DNA of 64,000 bases from Phalacrocorax aristotelis (GCF_949628215.1 NC_134286.1:2108001-2172000); one strand, 5' to 3'. Positions 1-28,971 are shown, counted from the stretch's first letter. A program made the numbers and translations. Notes: generated by a model from the sequence alone, not told the origin.

Positions 1-676
1 GTAGCTTTGGTCCATTAATGCTTTTTTTTATGCGTACTCTCATGCTGCTCACTGTCATCTCTAAAGTACGGGGGTGCGACTCTTCCGTGAGTTAGCAGTG
101 GCATTGTGATCCAAGGAGACAAGTCCTTCAGGGGAAGTGCAAGCTTGCAGAGGAGCATGGCCAGTCCCTACTACTCAGTCCCTTCTGCCCATTACATGCC
201 TAATACCTGCCTCCCCTCTGCTCTCTCCACGCAAATACTTCACCCCCTTCAGCCAGCTTCCCCTTTTTCTGCCTGTGATGGGCACAACTTCCAGCTTGGC
301 CAGGGGATACCTGAGGGCAGCTGGGGATTTCTCCACAGAGTACTCAGGAGCCCTGTCTCCATCCCTTGCTCAGTGGGCTCATAGCTCAAGCTCCATCCCA
401 TAGCTCAAGCAGGCACAGAGGAACTGGGTGTGTGCGTGTAGGAATAGGATGACGGAGGGGTGATGCAACTTAGTTACTGATCTGGAGTTCAGAATAAATT
501 TTCACTGGGGGAATCCATAGCAAGCCTCTGGCCTGAAGTGAGACTCTGATTTTTGCAAATGTGTTTACACAGAGACTTTACTTTGTCTGCTGTAGCCTAA
601 GAGAGGGGATAATTTGTGATGTAAGTTGAGGTGAAGAGGAAGGAGAGGATAAATGATGCTTTCTTCCTTGATACAG
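1..676 (+). other. KIF4A intron (left edge)
   Basis: Sequence before the first visible KIF4A exon. It ends in an AG acceptor at 675-676. No exon matching the upstream motor segments was seen, so those exons lie left of the window. The short open frames here have no recognisable similarity. Confidence 0.7.
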
Positions 677-18787
<18,111 letters not shown>

Positions 18788-19410
18788 GGAGCCCACAAGA
18801 CGCCCTGTGCCTGGGTTGTGCTGCGCTCCCTTCGACCACGTTGCTGGTGACTTTTTTGAAGTGTTGGGATCTCTTGCTGCAGCAGAAGGCAGGTGACTGT
18901 CGTGCCTGACAGCTTCTGGCCTCAGCAAGAGCGTCAAACACTAGTTCTTGTGAGATTGTGTCTCTGTAAATACTTGTATGTGTGGGCCTTGGGCTGCTGG
19001 TAGGAAATTCTTTCCTCGGGAATTTCAGTAGTGAGGGGAGGTGATTTATCCAGGTTCCTCATTCCACCTGCCTTCCTCGTCCTGAGCTGTGAACACGTCG
19101 GGTACAGTTTAATCCATAATCTTGAAAAAACTTTTGCCTTTGCACTGGAGAAGTGGGCACTGTCTCTTCCACTAGGGTGTGAGGAACTGTTCCAAGCTGC
19201 TGTGTGAGACGTGCTGGGCCTTGGGCCCGAGGAGGCACTGTCTGTAGTCTTAAACGAGCCCGTGGAGAGGCGACGGTCAGTGTTTCCGTCCCCTTTTGGC
19301 GCACGGGGTCTGTCCTTGTTCAGTGAAGTTAGAAACCTGCTAGCCTTATGTGAATATTGTAGTCATTTTAACATCATCCTGTAGCTTTAATAAAGTAACT
19401 ACTAAAAAAC
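18788..19410 (+). other. KIF4A: KIF4A 3' UTR
   Basis: Non-coding sequence after the KIF4A stop up to the expected cleavage site shortly after the AATAAA at 19389-19394. It has no open frame with recognisable similarity. The UTR would be about 0.6 kb. Confidence 0.7.
19389..19394 (+). terminator. KIF4A: KIF4A poly(A) signal AATAAA
   Basis: This is the first canonical AATAAA after the KIF4A stop codon. It sits in AT-rich sequence with a T-rich stretch just downstream (about 19413-19432), the usual arrangement for cleavage and polyadenylation. Confidence 0.7.
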
Positions 19411-19415
19411 CCTGA

Positions 19416-20814
19416 CTTTTAATTTCATGTTATTATGTACGATGAACAACCTGTGCACTCTGCAATTAAAATTAGTCTCAAAACGGTCCACCAGTTGCTG
19501 GGCCGTGACTGCCCTAGGCCTGGCTCTGGACCTTGTCATGGGAGGCAACCCCAGCAGCCTGCTCCTGCTTGCTTTTCTTCTCCTTGCCATTATGGCCTAA
19601 TTTTTGAGTCACAGCAGGAAGAAAAAGTGAGGCTTCCTTCTCCAAATGTATCTTTTTTTCCCTTCGCTGCTAACAGTGCCCCTTGCAGACGGATTCTGCG
19701 TTAGCGTTTGCTTTGGGAGCCCTCTGCGTTTATCTTGGGTAACATTGCACTGAGTCCATGACGTGGGTTCTGGCTCGGTGCAAGCTGAGCAGGCTTTGCT
19801 GCACAGGAGCTGTTCAGACACGCCTTTAATAAACCAAAGTGCAGGATTTCTCCGAACTAAAATGAGTGTCGTCACAAATGAGCAATGTAGCTATCCCTTC
19901 CTCGTACGAGGAGTGCTGGGAGCAGAGCGGGGCTCGTGCTGCTCTCGCTGATAAAACCATTCTCTGAGCTCTGTGAGGTGAGTGTTGCCTCTGGAAACTG
20001 CCCGCCAAGAGCTGTTAGGTGACTGCTCTTCTAACTTCCGGCACCTTTTTGCTTTCCAAGTGTATCAAAGACCCTGATAGTTGTAAAATATTTGTTTCAA
20101 AGTGGTTTTAACAAGCCTGTAAGTTGTGAGGGTGGCTCCACCCAGCAAAAAGGCAGCCACCTCACCCCCCGAGCCTACCCCACAAACCTTCCCCTCCTTT
20201 ACCCAAGGATTTAGAAACTGACTCAGGATCATTTCGCATTTGAAGAACAAAGACGCGGCACAAAGGCGACAAATCTTTGCGCAGGTGAAATGCGAGGTAA
20301 CACATGCCTGTGGCTTAAGCAAACTTGTCCTACTCTGGGGAGGCGAGCGGGGAGCGGGCGAGGTGGCAGGCCTCCCCTCGCCTGCCCCAAATGCTGCTGC
20401 CTCGTGGGCAGACGCCAGAGAAGAGCAGCTGCAGGACAACAGCCCGCTCTGGCCAACAGGCTTCAGTTCAGCCGCCACTGCTGGAAGAGGCCGAGGTTTG
20501 GGACCCCAACAGCCGGTTGCGCAGTGCTCACCTGTGCCCCGAGCCCTGCCACAGCTCGGGCATGGCAGGGCAGGGCCCTGCCCTATTCAGCTGTAAAAGA
20601 AAAGCTGTAAGTCAGAAAAATGGGTTGGATTGGGGGTTTTTTGATGCACTGCCTTAGTCTCAGCCCCTCGTACCGCTGAGCTGTGCCGTGCTTCAGCCCC
20701 GGGGTGGGAGTCACGCCATCGCCTGGGGCTGTGGGGCACGCTCGGGGCTTAAATCAGGACACACGTCTTCATTTGGTGTCCGTGCATCCCCCGCCCCATT
20801 AAAGAGTAAATGTA
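19416..20814. other. Intergenic DNA downstream of KIF4A
   Basis: No gene recognised. The part from about 20310 to 20600 is GC-rich and carries overlapping open frames in several phases, as expected from base composition alone. None resembles a known protein. Confidence 0.5.
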
Positions 20815-22565
20815 ATCAATGAGAGAGGGAGAGCGCCTTTGTAGCGCACACGTAGCTAAGCCTACGTGTCACTGTGTGACCAAGAGTGTGTGCATGTGTG
20901 AGAGAATATAGTCATACATATATTAGAATATCACATACATAAAAGAGCAGGTGTTTGTGAGTGCTGGGTGTGGTATGTGGCTATATTTTATACATACAAT
21001 GGTTAGTATATCATAGATTCTGTGGTATGCAGTATATGACATCGTACAGTTTAGCTGTATAAAATCTGGCTGATGCTGCGTGTATGATGCAGCAACACAG
21101 AACTTGAGGTTAGGCTAGAAAAGAGCCTTAAGATCATTGAGGCCAACTTTTTTTTTAATTAAATATACACACACAAATATGTGTGGTTTATTGGTTTATA
21201 TTTAAGCATGCTGTGTTTTACAGTCTCTATTTTCTTTTAAAATGTTAATTTTTTTATATATATAGCGCCTATGGCATGCATATTTACACCTGTGTGTACA
21301 CACCCTCCCCAACAAACACCCCCAATGAAAGGGTGTCTGAAATTATCTGAAGAGAGTATAAACCTATCCATGTATTAAAAAGCATATGGTTCTATGTGTT
21401 TTTAGCTAAACCCATGGTTTATATGTGTTAATAATATATGTATTTTTTCATATATATGCTAGCTTATACAGTCTATAGTAATCTCTCACACATGTTATGG
21501 GTTGCGTATATAAAAAGGCTCTCTGGGCCGTGTGTTTGTAGCGCGAGAATACACCTGTGTGTATGTAAAGCCCTAAGCGTCTGTGAGAGCAAGAGCAGGT
21601 GTCCCTGGTGGTTCATAGATATTTAAATAGAGGGAGAGCTGCAATAGCATATGCTTTTTGTCTACCTATATATTACACTATAGACACGGCTGGCTGTCGG
21701 GCGGCGGGCGTGGGGGTGCACGCCCACGCTCGCTGTGGCGCTGCAGTATATGTTCGGCGTTAGCAGCGCACTTTGTCTAGTATAGTGTGGCTTTGCACAA
21801 AGGGTGTCTGTACAGCGCCCAACAGACGTACGCACCTACAAGACCAGGAGCCTGCAAGGGCGTGTGGGGTTTGGTTTTTACATATAGCTGTGTGTAGTAT
21901 ATAATTATAAATAATGTTCTAATATGTAAGTATATATAATCTAGAGCAATATATAATAATTATGTATTATATAATATCAATGTAAATATGCCTAACAGGT
22001 GGCATGCTATATTACATATGGCATATACAAAATACGCTATTATGTTTTGTTAGATATGTATTGTTGTTTTATACTTGGAGATAAAAATGAAAGAGCTTGA
22101 GGCTGTGTGTGCATTTATAAATACATGCATGTATGGAAAATAGGAGAGCGTCGGGTGTGAGAGAATATATGATATAGGTTCATTTATAGCTATATATATA
22201 TATTTGACTAGTACAGAGCTGAGAATAGTGTCTGTGAGAATGTGGATGTATATAATTTAAAAAATTACACATTATATGTCGCCAAATGTTGTACGCTGTA
22301 TACAGTGCTATAAAAAGGGTGCCTGAGACTGTAGTGAGGATAAATACAGCTATATAAAAGAACAAATGCATGAATGTGTGTGTAATACAAGTGTATATAT
22401 ACATATATGTAAAAGGTGACTGTGTTTTTGTATGTGCATAATTAACTACGCTATATTCTCTGTGTACACACACTATATTCTACGTATACTCTGTGTGTGT
22501 GTATATAAATAAAGAACAGCTGTCTGGGAGCGTTTGTGCGTAATACAGTATATACACATACATAT
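20815..22565. repeat. Decayed AT/TG-rich minisatellite array
   Basis: About 1.75 kb of TATATA and TGTGTG-rich DNA in which a variable core close to AAAGGGTGTCTGTGAG recurs, each time set in TATA-type sequence. Core-like copies are at 20941, 21328, 21513, 21594, 21799, 22145, 22226, 22314, 22411 and 22511. Exact AAAGGGTGTCTG occurs at 21328 and 21799. Spacing is irregular, roughly 60-200 bases, so this looks like an old, diverged tandem array rather than a simple microsatellite. No coding content. Confidence 0.6.
21095..21152 (-). mobile_element. Short CR1 3'-end remnant
   Basis: The stretch AACTTGAGGTTAGGCTAGAA followed by AAGAGCCTTAAGATCATTGA resembles the CR1 3' terminal segment read on the opposite strand (compare the copy starting at 48660). 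Only about 60 bases remain, embedded in the decayed tandem array. Confidence 0.5.
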
Positions 22566-22567
22566 AT

Positions 22568-22978
22568 AGAATGACTGAATGGACCTTTAGAGGCCACCCA
22601 GCCCAACCCCCTGCAGTGAGCAGGGACAGCTTCAGCTCGCTCGGGTGCCTCAGAGCCCCGTCCGGCCTGACCTGGGATGTGTCCAGGGATGGGGCATCGA
22701 CCACCTCTCGGCGCAACCTGGGCCAGGGTTTCACCGCCCTCAGGGTACGTTTCTTCCTTATATCCAGCCTAAATCTCCCCTCCTTTAGTTTAAAACCATC
22801 ACCCTTGGCCTGTCACAACAGGCCTTGCTAAAGAGGTCGCCCCCACCCTTCCTACAGTCCCCCTTTAAGCACTGGGAGGCCCCAATAAGGTCTCCCCACA
22901 GCCTCCTCTTCCCCAGGTTGAGCAACCCCAGCTCTCACAGCAGAGGGGCTCCAGCCCTCGGCTGTTTTGTGGCCATCT
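22568..22978 (-). mobile_element. CR1 LINE 3' fragment
   Basis: Reverse complement of a CR1 3' end. It starts with a degraded AGAATGACTGAATGG terminus, continues through GGGATGGGGCATCGACCACC, the TATATCCAGCCTAAATCTCC block and GGTCTCCCCACAGCCTCCTC, and stops near CTCGGCTGTTTTGTGGCCA. 5'-truncated, no coding capacity. A strongly AT-rich tract (22979-23062) abuts the truncated end. Confidence 0.9.
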
Positions 22979-23062
22979 GTATTTTTTTATATATTAATTT
23001 TTATATCGTGTATTTATATCTATATTTTATATATTAAATATTTTATATTATCTATATACAAC
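22979..23062. repeat. AT-rich low-complexity tract
   Basis: Nearly pure A and T with repeated TATAT and TTTATAT motifs immediately after the CR1 fragment. No gene. It ends where a GC-rich stretch begins with TATATAAAAGG. Confidence 0.75.
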
Positions 23063-23740
23063 ACCTGCTCTATATAAAAGGCCCCAGCAGAGCAGGCCCC
23101 GCTGCAGCGCCCACCACACCCTTCTCCTTCCCAATGCGCCACGAAGAAGTTTTTTAATTCCATCTTTCTATAAACCTTCGCGTTGAGAAGCCCCGCGTCT
23201 GCTCTTCCTTCTCCCGCAGGGAAACGCCGGTTTCACGCAGCACTTCTTCAAGCGAACAGGGCAGCGGGTACAAAGCGCGGCGCAGCCTCAGAACCTGCAG
23301 CAGGAGCCAGGCTGGGGCAAGGCGAGGGGCCCCCGCTTGCTTCGCTCCTGAAAAACGTGTCGTGAAGAGGCAGCGTTCATCGCTGCACCATTTTAAGAGC
23401 TGGTATATTCAATTATTTGTGAACCTCTCAGGGCTTCAATAGGAAATTGTGATTTTGCAGTTGCAGCTGAGCCGGGCTTTGCGCAAGAGCTCCCCCAGCC
23501 CAAGGCAGGCCAAGCTCAGCGTGAGAAAAGATGCACCAGGAAGGGCAGTGCGAGCTAAAGCCTTTACCAGGAGACACTGTTAAAAACACGCACCGCTTTG
23601 TTCATTGTTTACTATATAAAACCACGTGCAGTTTATTCAGTCCTCCAGCAGAGCAGCGCTGGGGTCCCGCTACGCCGCAGCCGCACCTACAGGCACCCGG
23701 CACATCGGGCTCGCAGCCCAGCCCGGGCGATTCGCCCTTC
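23063..23740. other. Intergenic DNA between CR1 and the TAF9B 3' end
   Basis: Mixed GC-rich and AT-rich DNA. Short open frames on both strands match nothing I know. TATA-like strings at about 23070 and 23612 are not followed by a recognisable gene. Confidence 0.4.
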
Positions 23741-23766
23741 GCCAGCTCCCGCCACGACAGCGACGT

Positions 23767-23772
23767 TTTATT
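23767..23772 (-). terminator. TAF9B: Candidate TAF9B poly(A) signal
   Basis: AATAAA on the - strand, about 0.93 kb after the TAF9B stop. A second AATAAA lies at 23632-23637. Which, if either, is used cannot be decided from sequence alone. Confidence 0.3.
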
Positions 23773-23924
23773 CAATACACGTATAAGCTCGAGCTTAACG
23801 AAGTGGCGACCGACAGAGGTAAAACTCTTTGGAAATAAATAAAGGACAAATCTTGGCTGCGCTTTTAGCTGTTCTCCAATTTTTGAGTTGTGGGTACTGG
23901 TGTAGGTGTTAAGGCCAATAGAAA

Positions 23925-24080
23925 CCACGGATTAAGCCTGGCGATATTCAAGAAGCACTTGGATGAGGCCCTCAGAGACACGGTATGAATTTGGGGTGTC
24001 CTGTGCAGTGACAGGAGCTGGGCTCGATGGTCCTTGCGGGTCCCTCCCAGCTCAGGACATTCCATGATTCTGTGATTAAC
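23925..24080 (+). mobile_element. CR1 LINE 3' fragment
   Basis: The CR1 3' segment read on the + strand: AAGCACTTGGATGAGGCCCT, then GGGCTCGATGGTCCTTGCGG, ending in CATTCCATGATTCTGTGATT, the typical CR1 3' ATTCTRTG terminal repeats. It lies downstream of the TAF9B stop and may be inside that gene's 3' UTR. Confidence 0.85.
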
Positions 24081-24698
24081 AGGAACCAGCGACCAGCCTA
24101 AGGAAGTGCTCTCCAGAAACCCCCTCCTCTACCCCTTATCTGCATTGCTACTGGTAAGAGGCGGCCTTCCCGCCCCCTGGAACTGCACGTGGAGGACAGT
24201 GTATGCAACTAACATGCCCTGGAAGCAGCAGATGTATTGGGAGGAAAAAAAAACCCGAAGGTTGATATTCCCCAGGTACATCCCACCCCACCCCGGACTC
24301 TGCTTTTGGCGTTATCTGAAATGATTCTCTACGTCACACCACCCAGCGCTTTCTAAAAATCGTTTTTACTGGGCACGGGGCGGTACTGCCAGCACCCGCT
24401 CGCCAGGCTCCCGAGGCACGGGCACGGCTGTTAGGAACACAGCGACAGAAGAGACATGAAGGCTGTTGCCCTCCACCACAGCAGCCGGCGCTCACCGCTG
24501 CCGCTGAGGGTCAAAAGGCGTTACGGGCCACGGGAAAAGGTTAGTTGCTTTTTCCTCCCTCCACAGGCAATGATCTCTCTCGCACTCTGCACCCAACTGG
24601 CTATAAACAGAGTATTTACACGCTCTCACGCCATTTACAAAGGACTCTTGGCAAAACACCTTACGGGCCTCAATATGAATCACTGAAGAAGGGGATCT

Positions 24699-27600
24699 TC
24701 ACAAGTTATCGTAGTCATCGTCATCCTCGTGCTTCCTTTTCAAGGGATTTGACTCGTTAGACGTATTCTGTGACGATACCATATTTGTAGTAATAAGAAT
24801 GTTCTTTGGGCCAATTAACGAAGGATTAATTAGAACATTCTGCACTGTCGGAGTGGTTGGCGTGGCTGCGAAATAAAAGAAAAGGAGTCATTGAATGAAA
24901 AGCTTGAGAAAATGAGTTGATTTTCCCCACACAAACAGAACTTCCAACCCAATAAAGCAGCTACTAGAACATTCTGGGCTGGAAACCCTGCAACGATCCG
25001 AGAGCGAAGCAGAGAAGACGGGAGAAGGCTCATGGGGTGAGCACAGAAGAGCGAGAGAGCACGGAAGTGGCAGCACACCTTCAGTGAGGGAAACCCGCCA
25101 GAAACGCCGCGTTCCGGCTGACACCACAGCGCCAGAAACAGGAATGAAAAGCAGAGGTGGGCTGAGCAGCGCGGGGCCCGCGTGCCTTACGGAAGGAGAC
25201 AGGGAAGACCAGCAATATTAAAAAAAACAGAAGAGGCGAAGTAATTTCCCACGTTATTAGTATAAATTAATTACCGTTCTGCTAAAAAGAACACCAAAAA
25301 GTGCTGCTGATCCTCACAGCTCGTGTTTTACCTGACTTGACCGCTGCCTGCGAAGACGGGATCTGCACGGTGAACCTCTGGCCCGTCAGCGACACTGGGG
25401 TGCCGACCTTTGTTGAGACGGATACTGTCTGTGCCGAAGGCGTACCTGAAATTGGAAACAACTCGGTCAAAAGATCATTTAAAAAAGAAAAACAAACATA
25501 CTTGCTCTCATAAATTTGCTTTCAGAGCAGAACCTATTCTTTTCAAAGAGGCGGGACCGTGCAGGAACCTACTGATACTGGATATACACAAGGCAGGTTC
25601 AGCACATTTACTCAAAACCTATAAAACCGCGGGTGAGGAACACACAGAGTAATGTGTCAGTGCACAGGCTCAGTCACGTATTTTGTGAACCTTTTAAGAA
25701 CGGATGTTATTTAGCGCTCCTTGTAGTTCAGCGTCGTGCTTACATTGAGGAAAAAACCCTCAAACTGCTCTAAGTTTCTTGAACAGCCTCTTCACGTGTA
25801 GAAGTTACCACAAATCCAGGAAGAAAACCGCAGGATGTCAGTACGTACACACGTATCAAAGGTTACACCATCCTTTTTGAAACAAATTTAGTTTTTATGA
25901 TCCCGTCAAGCGACGCTACGTTCAGGTGGCACCCAACACACCCTCAGCGGTTGAAGCACGCTTTAAATTACTCCCCATTATTTTTTTCCCTTCATAAAAT
26001 CAACCCTGGAAACCCCAACTGAGCCGTTTCCTACCCAAAGTAGGAGTGCTGGGCCTGCTGCTCACGGCACCGACGCTCAGCCGAGGGACCGTGATTCTTC
26101 CTGCAGAGGAAGAGACCTGTCGAGAGAGAGCGTTCAGTTTAGCCTCCCCTTAGAAATTAACGGTTTTTAACCCGGGAAGAAGAAACGGTTCTTCCCACAA
26201 AACCACAGAGAGCCTATTTCACAGCAGCAACACGCGATTTGCGTTCCAACACAGACGTTCTCAAACCCTTCACGGGCTGAACGTCACCAGCGCGAGCTGG
26301 AGAGCTCCTGGGAGATCGGCAGGCGGCTGATCTGGCAAACAGCGCTCGGGTCAATCGCGTGAGCTTCTACTGGAAACAATAACTACAACATTTTTGTCAG
26401 CAGTTCTTCTACTCTATAGCTAGCACCAAGGCACGCCCCACATCCACCCTCAAGCTCGACTTTTAAAATTCTTTCTTTAAAATGGGGGAAATAAATACGA
26501 AATCCTACACACCAACACATTCAGCATTTTCCAGCAAGCAAAGCAAATCTTTTCTCTTCCCTCTAAAGCAGGAACAACTAAGGCATAAGCACAAAATATC
26601 CTTTAATATCTAAAGCCGTACTTTTGCCTTACACCAACATTCAACTCGACAATTTTACTTCAATGCTACAAAGATTCACTGGTGCATTTTTTAACACACT
26701 TTGAATTTGAACCTAACTAACAGTAAAAATACATACAAATTCCTAGAGATAAAGACCACTGACCTCGTTTCAGACGTTATTCTGACATGCACAGGCCAGC
26801 GTTTGCCCATGCGGACCCTTCAGAGGTGCGAAAAACTAATTCTGAGAATGTTCCTGGCAAACAACACGGGCATTAGGAGAATCCGGCCCTACCCAAGTCC
26901 TTACCTTCTTCTGCAAGGACTTCAGCCTGTAGTTGGGAGCCGTCAGGCAGTATCTGTCAGGTGGAAGCCGGGGTCCAGAATAAGGCTTTATCAACGGCAG
27001 CGGTGTCTGATTTTTCTGCCTTGCGATATCTAACAAGAACTGGAGAGACAGGGTTACCTTCCTACCCAAGGTCTTTTAGCGCACTCTGTTATTATCAAAG
27101 CAGTTTTACTTACGTCTCTCGGAGGTGGAGATGTAAACGACTGGTCTGTTCGACACTGGATCGCCAGCCTCACATCATCCGCATCAACGCTGGATTTCTT
27201 TGCATGGCTTGAGTAAATTTTTGCATCTTCCAGGATAGTAGTCACATACCCTTTGAGAAACAGAACCTCTCAGTAAGGTGGGGCTGAAAGAAATGGATCT
27301 TTCCTCCCTGATCCCACCTGGCTGTCACCGAAAAAAGACAACACTGCGACCTCCAAGGGCAGGAAGGCTCTGCAGAGGGACCTGGACAGGCTGGATCAAT
27401 GGGCCGAGGCCAATTGTATGAGGTTTAACAAGGCCCAGTACTGGGTCCTGCCCTTGGGTCACACCAACCCCAGGCAACGCTCCAGGCCTGGGGCAGAGGG
27501 GCTGGGAAGTGCCCGGCGGAGAAGGCCCTGGGGGTGCTGGCTGACAGCCGGCTAGGCATGAGCCAGCAGTGCCCGGGTGGCCAAGGAGGCCACCAGCCCC

Positions 27601-28482
27601 CGGCCTTGTGTCAGCACTGGGGTGGCCAGCAGGAGCCGGGCAGGGATGGGGCCCCTGTGCTCGGCACTGGGGAGGCCCCACCTTGAATGCTGGGCTCAGG
27701 TTTGGGCCCCTCGGGACAAGAAGGCCCTTGAGGGGCTGGAGCGTGTCCAGAGAAGGGCAGCGGGGCTGGGGCAGGGTCTGGAGCACAAGTGTGCTCGGGA
27801 GCGGCTGAGGGGGCTGGGGGGGTTTAGCCTGGAGAAGAGGGGGCTGAGGGGGGCCCTTCTCGCTCTCTGCAGCTGCCTGAGAGGGGCTGGAGTGAGGGGG
27901 GGGTCGGTCTCTGCTCCCAGGTCACCAGGGACAGGACGAGAGGAAACGGCCTCAAGCTGCGTCAGGGGAGGTTTAGGTTGGAGATGAGGGAAAATGCCTT
28001 CCCTGCCAGAGCGGTCAGGCCCTGGCACAGGCTGCCCAGAGAGGTGGGGGAGTCACCGTCCCTGGGGGGGTTCAAAAACGTGTAGACGCGGCACCTGGGG
28101 ACATGGTTCAGGAGGCCTGGGGGTGCTGGGTTGGGGGTTGGACCTGATGACCTCAGAGCTCTTTTCCAACCTTAATCATTCTATGATTTTGTGATTTTGA
28201 AGGCCGAAGGGGGTAGCACTGGGCGGGGTTTCCCCTCCCTGCGCCCCTCCCTCCAAGCCCCCCCTGCCCCTTACTGTAAGCGAACTCCAGCATCTGGTTG
28301 ATGACGCGGGGCTCGTACTCCGTGATGCCCATGTCCTTCAGGATCTGCGCCATCACCTGCAGGGCGGAAAGGCACGTCTGAGCTCCCCCACACCACGCCG
28401 GCCCGCCCCGGTCCCCCGGCCCCTGCCCTACCTGCGCGTCTTTGGGAGCGCTCTTGGGCGACGCCATCTTGGCCGCCTCCAT
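24699..28482 (-). CDS. TAF9B: TAF9/TAF9B, histone-fold TFIID/SAGA subunit
   Basis: Nuclear transcription-initiation factor subunit; TAF9 pairs with TAF6 through a histone fold in TFIID and with TAF6L in SAGA. Seven coding exons in transcript order: 28432-28482, 28275-28356, 27114-27250, 26905-27039, 26035-26116, 25332-25445, 24699-24865. They sum to 768 nt, 255 residues plus stop (TGA at 24699-24701), with matching phases and GT-AG introns. It starts [17 protein letters not shown], followed by the histone fold ([18 protein letters not shown]... to [10 protein letters not shown]) and the conserved block [20 protein letters not shown]. The middle resembles human TAF9 ([29 protein letters not shown]) while the end resembles TAF9B ([27 protein letters not shown]), finishing YDNL like TAF9. 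The many-exon structure and position beside FNDC3C1 point to the TAF9B locus. Upstream ATG at 28480-28482 chosen by family start. Confidence 0.95.
25446..26034 (-). other. TAF9B: TAF9B intron 5
   Basis: AT-rich intron between exons 26035-26116 and 25332-25445. Donor GTAGGA and acceptor AG flank it. Nothing else recognised. The adjacent intron 4 (26117-26904) also holds nothing I can identify. Confidence 0.75.
27340..28199 (+). mobile_element. CR1 LINE, about 0.86 kb 3' part, in TAF9B intron 2
   Basis: Sense CR1 from near AGGGCAGGAAGGCTCTGCAG through GACAGCCGGCTAGGCATGAG, GAGCGTGTCCAGAGAAGGGC and TTTAGCCTGGAGAAGAGGGG to the 3' end AATCATTCTATGATTTTGTG. It codes a broken C-terminal remnant of the CR1 ORF2 protein. 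It is inserted antisense to TAF9B between exons 27114-27250 and 28275-28356. The overlapping open frames inside it are not host genes. Confidence 0.93.
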
Positions 28483-28720
28483 CACTTTCCCTCGCCTCAC
28501 GGCGGCCGCTTCCGGTCGCGTGACCCGGCTACGGGGGCCGAGAGGGCGGGGGGGCGGCGGTTGCCATGGCGACGCGGCCTGGCACAACGCATGCAACAAT
28601 TCTTTTTTAATAACAATATTTGCGGCGGCAAAGCGGTACCCGAAGCCACAGACCGAAGCCACAGACCGAGTCTGACGGGTTCGGGGGAGTTGTCCGCCGT
28701 CCCCCTGAGCTGCAGAACAG
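28390..28720 (-). promoter_or_regulatory. TAF9B: TAF9B CpG-rich promoter/5' UTR region
   Basis: GC-rich, CpG-dense DNA surrounds and precedes the TAF9B start codon. On the - strand an ETS-type site CCGGAAG (28509-28515) lies just upstream of the ATG, and a YY1-like AAGATGGCG sits at the second ATG (28462-28470). No TATA box is placed for this gene. The arrangement fits a housekeeping CpG-island promoter; the transcription start itself is not determined. Confidence 0.6.
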
Positions 28721-28949
28721 CCGTAATGCCAGCCGCTCAGCCGGCGATGGCGCAGAAGGGCGCGTTACTTCATTAATGACTTTGATGGCCACTTTTTAAA
28801 ATTGTCAGCATTCCCCAGATTGACGAAAAACACGAGTTTTGGCAGCAGGACTTTTAAAGCTTGTTCTCCTAGCAGCCAGGGATCTCTGCCTGCATTCCAT
28901 GCAGGTCTCATCAAAAGCTTCTCTCTCGCTTTCTGGTGCAAAACAGAAC

Positions 28950-28971
28950 AAAAAAAAAAAAAAAAAAAAAA
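28950..28971 (+). repeat. (A)22 tract
   Basis: Uninterrupted run of 22 A. It could be a simple repeat or the tail of an old retroposed sequence. No recognisable cDNA precedes it. Confidence 0.85.

Noticed and set aside
20229-20657. Multiple overlapping GC-rich open frames downstream of KIF4A
   Set aside because: Expected from high GC content; no similarity, no conserved start or splice signals.
20815-22565. CRISPR-like array
   Set aside because: Repeats are degenerate, irregularly spaced, and in a vertebrate nuclear genome; no cas genes.
23063-23640. TATATAAAA strings as promoters
   Set aside because: They border AT-rich low-complexity DNA and no gene follows them.
27577-28028. Several 100-150 codon open frames on both strands
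   Set aside because: They lie entirely inside a CR1 element; the antisense frames match the same frames in the CR1 copy at 48836-49230.
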